Shown here piece by piece: positions 61,959 through 64,000 of a stretch of 64,000 nucleotides of DNA. Every line of letters starts with the position of its first letter. Within the stretch, counting starts at the first letter, position 1. A model generated the notes under the pieces. The model did not search any database and was not told the DNA's origin. It was given only the letters and a program-made list of their open reading frames with translations. The position numbers and the translations under genes are program-made. This stretch comes from Piromyces finnis (taxonomy: Eukaryota > Neocallimastigomycota > Neocallimastigomycetes > Neocallimastigales > Neocallimastigaceae), in NCBI GenBank assembly GCA_002104945.1, contig MCFH01000008.1, forward strand, positions 922,501 to 986,500, read 5' to 3'.

Positions 61959-64000
61959 ATGCCAAATAATAAAATAAATATGTCGCCTTCAGTAATAAAT
62001 AATTCAATTATAAGCAAAAATCATAAAATAGATAATGATAATGTTTTCGTCAAGATATCTTCAACATCGTTAGCATCAAAAACTGATTCAGAGTATGAAA
62101 ATGAGAAAATATATAGGAAAAAGAAACGTTATAGAAATGATAATCATACCAACACTGATGATTATAATAATAAAGATGGAATTCATCGTGTAAAACGCCA
62201 AGCTCTCAATGTTGAGGGTGATCATGATATAAATAATATTTGTTTAAATCAGATTCCAGCATGTTCAAAATCAATATCTAACAGTGAAAAAAGAAGTATA
62301 TCAAAAAATGACTCGAATGGTAGTAATTTTACAAATATAGCATCTTTAAAATATGATAGTGTTGATATTACCAACTTTAACCAGGAGATTGAAAGTAAAA
62401 GTAATGCTAAATTAATTCATGAATCAACTTGCAATGATAGTAATGATGAAAATATAAACAATGCAAACAAGTCTGTAGGTAATAGTTACAACTATAATGG
62501 CTTTAATAAAAAAAAATATAATAATAATTCAGAAAAATCAAGATTTTGGAGTATTCGTAATTCTTCAAATTCAATTCAAAAAATTGATGCTAATAAAATT
62601 CCCCAAGGAGGAAATGATTTACCAAATCAAAATAGAAAGAAACACTCTTTTTTAAAGAAAAATGAAAATACAATTTCGAAAAATAAGATAAAACCAATAT
62701 CAATTATGGCAGCAGCGGCTGCAGTAAATCAAACAAATTTATCACCAAATACTAAAATGACAGTAATACAATCTTTAAATAAAGACTTAAGATCAAAGAA
62801 ATTATCAATACATAAATCAATTATTTCATCAAATCCGCAGTTGGTCCATACTAAGAGTCATTATTTAGTAAATTCAAAAACTAATGCAATTTCTAGTACA
62901 AATAATTCTAATTCAAATCATTCCTCCCCTTCTAATGTTTTAGCCCCAACCGTATCAATTCGTTCAATGGTTACGACAAAGGAAGCAGGTGTTATTATTG
63001 GTAGAGAAGGAAAAAATGTATCGAAAATTCGTGAAATAAGTGGTGCTAAAGTTACTGTTTCTGAACATGTTTCAGGTACTTTGGATCGTATTATTACTGT
63101 ATCTGGTGAAATTGATAAGGTTGTGAAGGCTTTTTATTTACTTACAAAGCGTGTTGTTGTTGAATTTGAAAAAGAAAAACTTGGATTTTCTAAAGTTTCT
63201 GAATTAACTGCTTTAAATAAAGATCATGATATTGATAATGACAACTCAAATGATAATTATACCATCAACGATTCTTCTTCTATTAATGAAAAAAATAAAC
63301 CTTCAAATTCTTCATCATCAAAAATTAATGATACTACTATTCAAAATAATAACATTAATAATAATCAGGATACAAATGATAATGACTGGTATCAAATAAA
63401 TTCACATGGAGATGATCATGAAGAAATTAATGACATTCAAGTAAGTTCAAAGGATCTGAATAATGATGATATTACTACTGTATTAAACACTATGAATGCT
63501 ACGAATATTAATGATGAAGATATATCAATAATGAAAAATGCTACAAGTGAAAATGTCGATGATAATATTCAAGATATGGAATTAGAAAATGAAAAAAATA
63601 ATATAGATGAAGATAATGATAATGATCCTAAAGAACTTTATGAAGAAAAAGTGTTATCTTTAAGAATATTAGTGCCTGATGCTCGCGTAGGTTCAATTAT
63701 TGGAAAAGGTGGCATTAGAATAAAAGAAATTCAAGAAAAATCTAATGCTACTATTATTGCTGAAGAAGATATTTTACCAAATTCAACTGAAAAGGTCTTG
63801 ACTATTAATGGAACTGTTGAGGCCATAAGAATAGCTATATATAATATTGGCAATATATTAAGAGAAAATACAGATAAACATTTTTATACCAAATATTTTA
63901 AACCTATACCAATGTCTTTTCATCAGAATCCTATTCCTTCTTCTTTTTCTATTTCACTACCATCTCCAGTTTTACCACCTGATCCATCATCTCCTCCATT
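61959..64000 (+). CDS. KH-domain RNA-binding protein (partial, runs off right edge)
   Basis: One open frame from ATG 61959 continues to the window end, giving at least 680 residues without an intron. The first 330 residues are Asn/Ser/Lys-rich low complexity with a short Ala run. KH domain 1 spans about residues 330-400, with the GREG RNA-binding loop inside AGVIIGREGKNVSKIREISG. KH domain 2 spans about 565-635, with GKGG inside VGSIIGKGGIRIKEIQEKS. An acidic Asn/Asp/Glu linker lies between them. The end of the visible part is Pro/Ser-rich (LPSPVLPPDPSSPP). This architecture fits poly(C)-binding/hnRNP K-type proteins (yeast Pbp2/Hek2, fission yeast Rnc1), which control mRNA stability or localisation. 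A third KH domain may lie beyond the edge. Confidence 0.92.
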   Translation, partial: MPNNKINMSPSVINNSIISKNHKIDNDNVFVKISSTSLASKTDSEYENEKIYRKKKRYRNDNHTNTDDYNNKDGIHRVKRQALNVEGDHDINNICLNQIPACSKSISNSEKRSISKNDSNGSNFTNIASLKYDSVDITNFNQEIESKSNAKLIHESTCNDSNDENINNANKSVGNSYNYNGFNKKKYNNNSEKSRFWSIRNSSNSIQKIDANKIPQGGNDLPNQNRKKHSFLKKNENTISKNKIKPISIMAAAAAVNQTNLSPNTKMTVIQSLNKDLRSKKLSIHKSIISSNPQLVHTKSHYLVNSKTNAISSTNNSNSNHSSPSNVLAPTVSIRSMVTTKEAGVIIGREGKNVSKIREISGAKVTVSEHVSGTLDRIITVSGEIDKVVKAFYLLTKRVVVEFEKEKLGFSKVSELTALNKDHDIDNDNSNDNYTINDSSSINEKNKPSNSSSSKINDTTIQNNNINNNQDTNDNDWYQINSHGDDHEEINDIQVSSKDLNNDDITTVLNTMNATNINDEDISIMKNATSENVDDNIQDMELENEKNNIDEDNDNDPKELYEEKVLSLRILVPDARVGSIIGKGGIRIKEIQEKSNATIIAEEDILPNSTEKVLTINGTVEAIRIAIYNIGNILRENTDKHFYTKYFKPIPMSFHQNPIPSSFSISLPSPVLPPDPSSPP

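Noticed and set aside
60677-61969. Short Phe/Ile/Tyr-rich open frames upstream of the KH gene
   Set aside because: They arise from T runs and overlap the probable promoter and leader of the KH-domain gene.

Overview
The window is a eukaryotic genomic fragment that is extremely AT-rich. Genes are split by short AT-rich GT..AG introns, and long homopolymer runs and (ATT)n arrays lie between and inside genes. Fungal traits are a Zn(II)2Cys6 regulator and fungus-specific regulator domains. Flagellar/ciliary traits are IFT122, a Fuzzy-like protein and a TTLL6-type tubulin glutamylase. Together they point to a zoosporic fungus. The base composition and the strongly expressed malic enzyme suggest an anaerobic gut fungus (Neocallimastigomycota); this is an inference from composition and gene content, not from a search.

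Layout. 1-952: the 3' end of an unrecognised coiled-coil gene (+). 1318-5168: IFT122 (-). 5886-8144: a many-exon Fuzzy-like gene (-). 8686-10054: a small acidic nuclear protein with a CHZ-like tail (-), whose first intron is a 250-bp (ATT)n array. 11439-14921: a 1,089-residue class-B bHLH regulator (+). 16550-20002: a Zn2Cys6 regulator (-). 21314-29641: a TARBP1/TRM3 tRNA ribose methyltransferase (+) split into about 34 exons. 29939-32500: a paralogue of the Zn2Cys6 regulator (-) that has lost the zinc cluster. 34395-36156: TFIIS (-) with an 11-nt microexon. 37150-40166: TTLL6-like polyglutamylase (+). 40785-42725: NUP85 (+). 43166-44331: ribosomal protein uS12/RPS23 (+). 49814-51932: malic enzyme (+). 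52622-55616: a 5'-truncated non-LTR retrotransposon with a target-site duplication and a 36-nt A tail. 61959 to the right edge: a KH-domain RNA-binding protein (+), open at the edge.

Between genes. The 44.3-49.8 kb and 55.6-61.9 kb stretches hold no gene I can support. They contain A-tailed dispersed repeats (about 45.0-46.1 kb), a 72-bp tandem duplication (56.8 kb), a 143-bp-period satellite (58.1-58.7 kb), and hairpins. A second, severely truncated copy of the retrotransposon lies in reverse orientation at 20.77-20.96 kb.

Functional threads. IFT122, the Fuzzy-like protein and TTLL serve building, transport and tubulin modification of the flagellum. TFIIS, the CHZ-like protein, the bHLH protein and the two paralogous regulators act in transcription or chromatin. 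TARBP1, RPS23 and the KH protein act on RNA or translation. There is no operon-like organisation; each gene appears to be its own unit.
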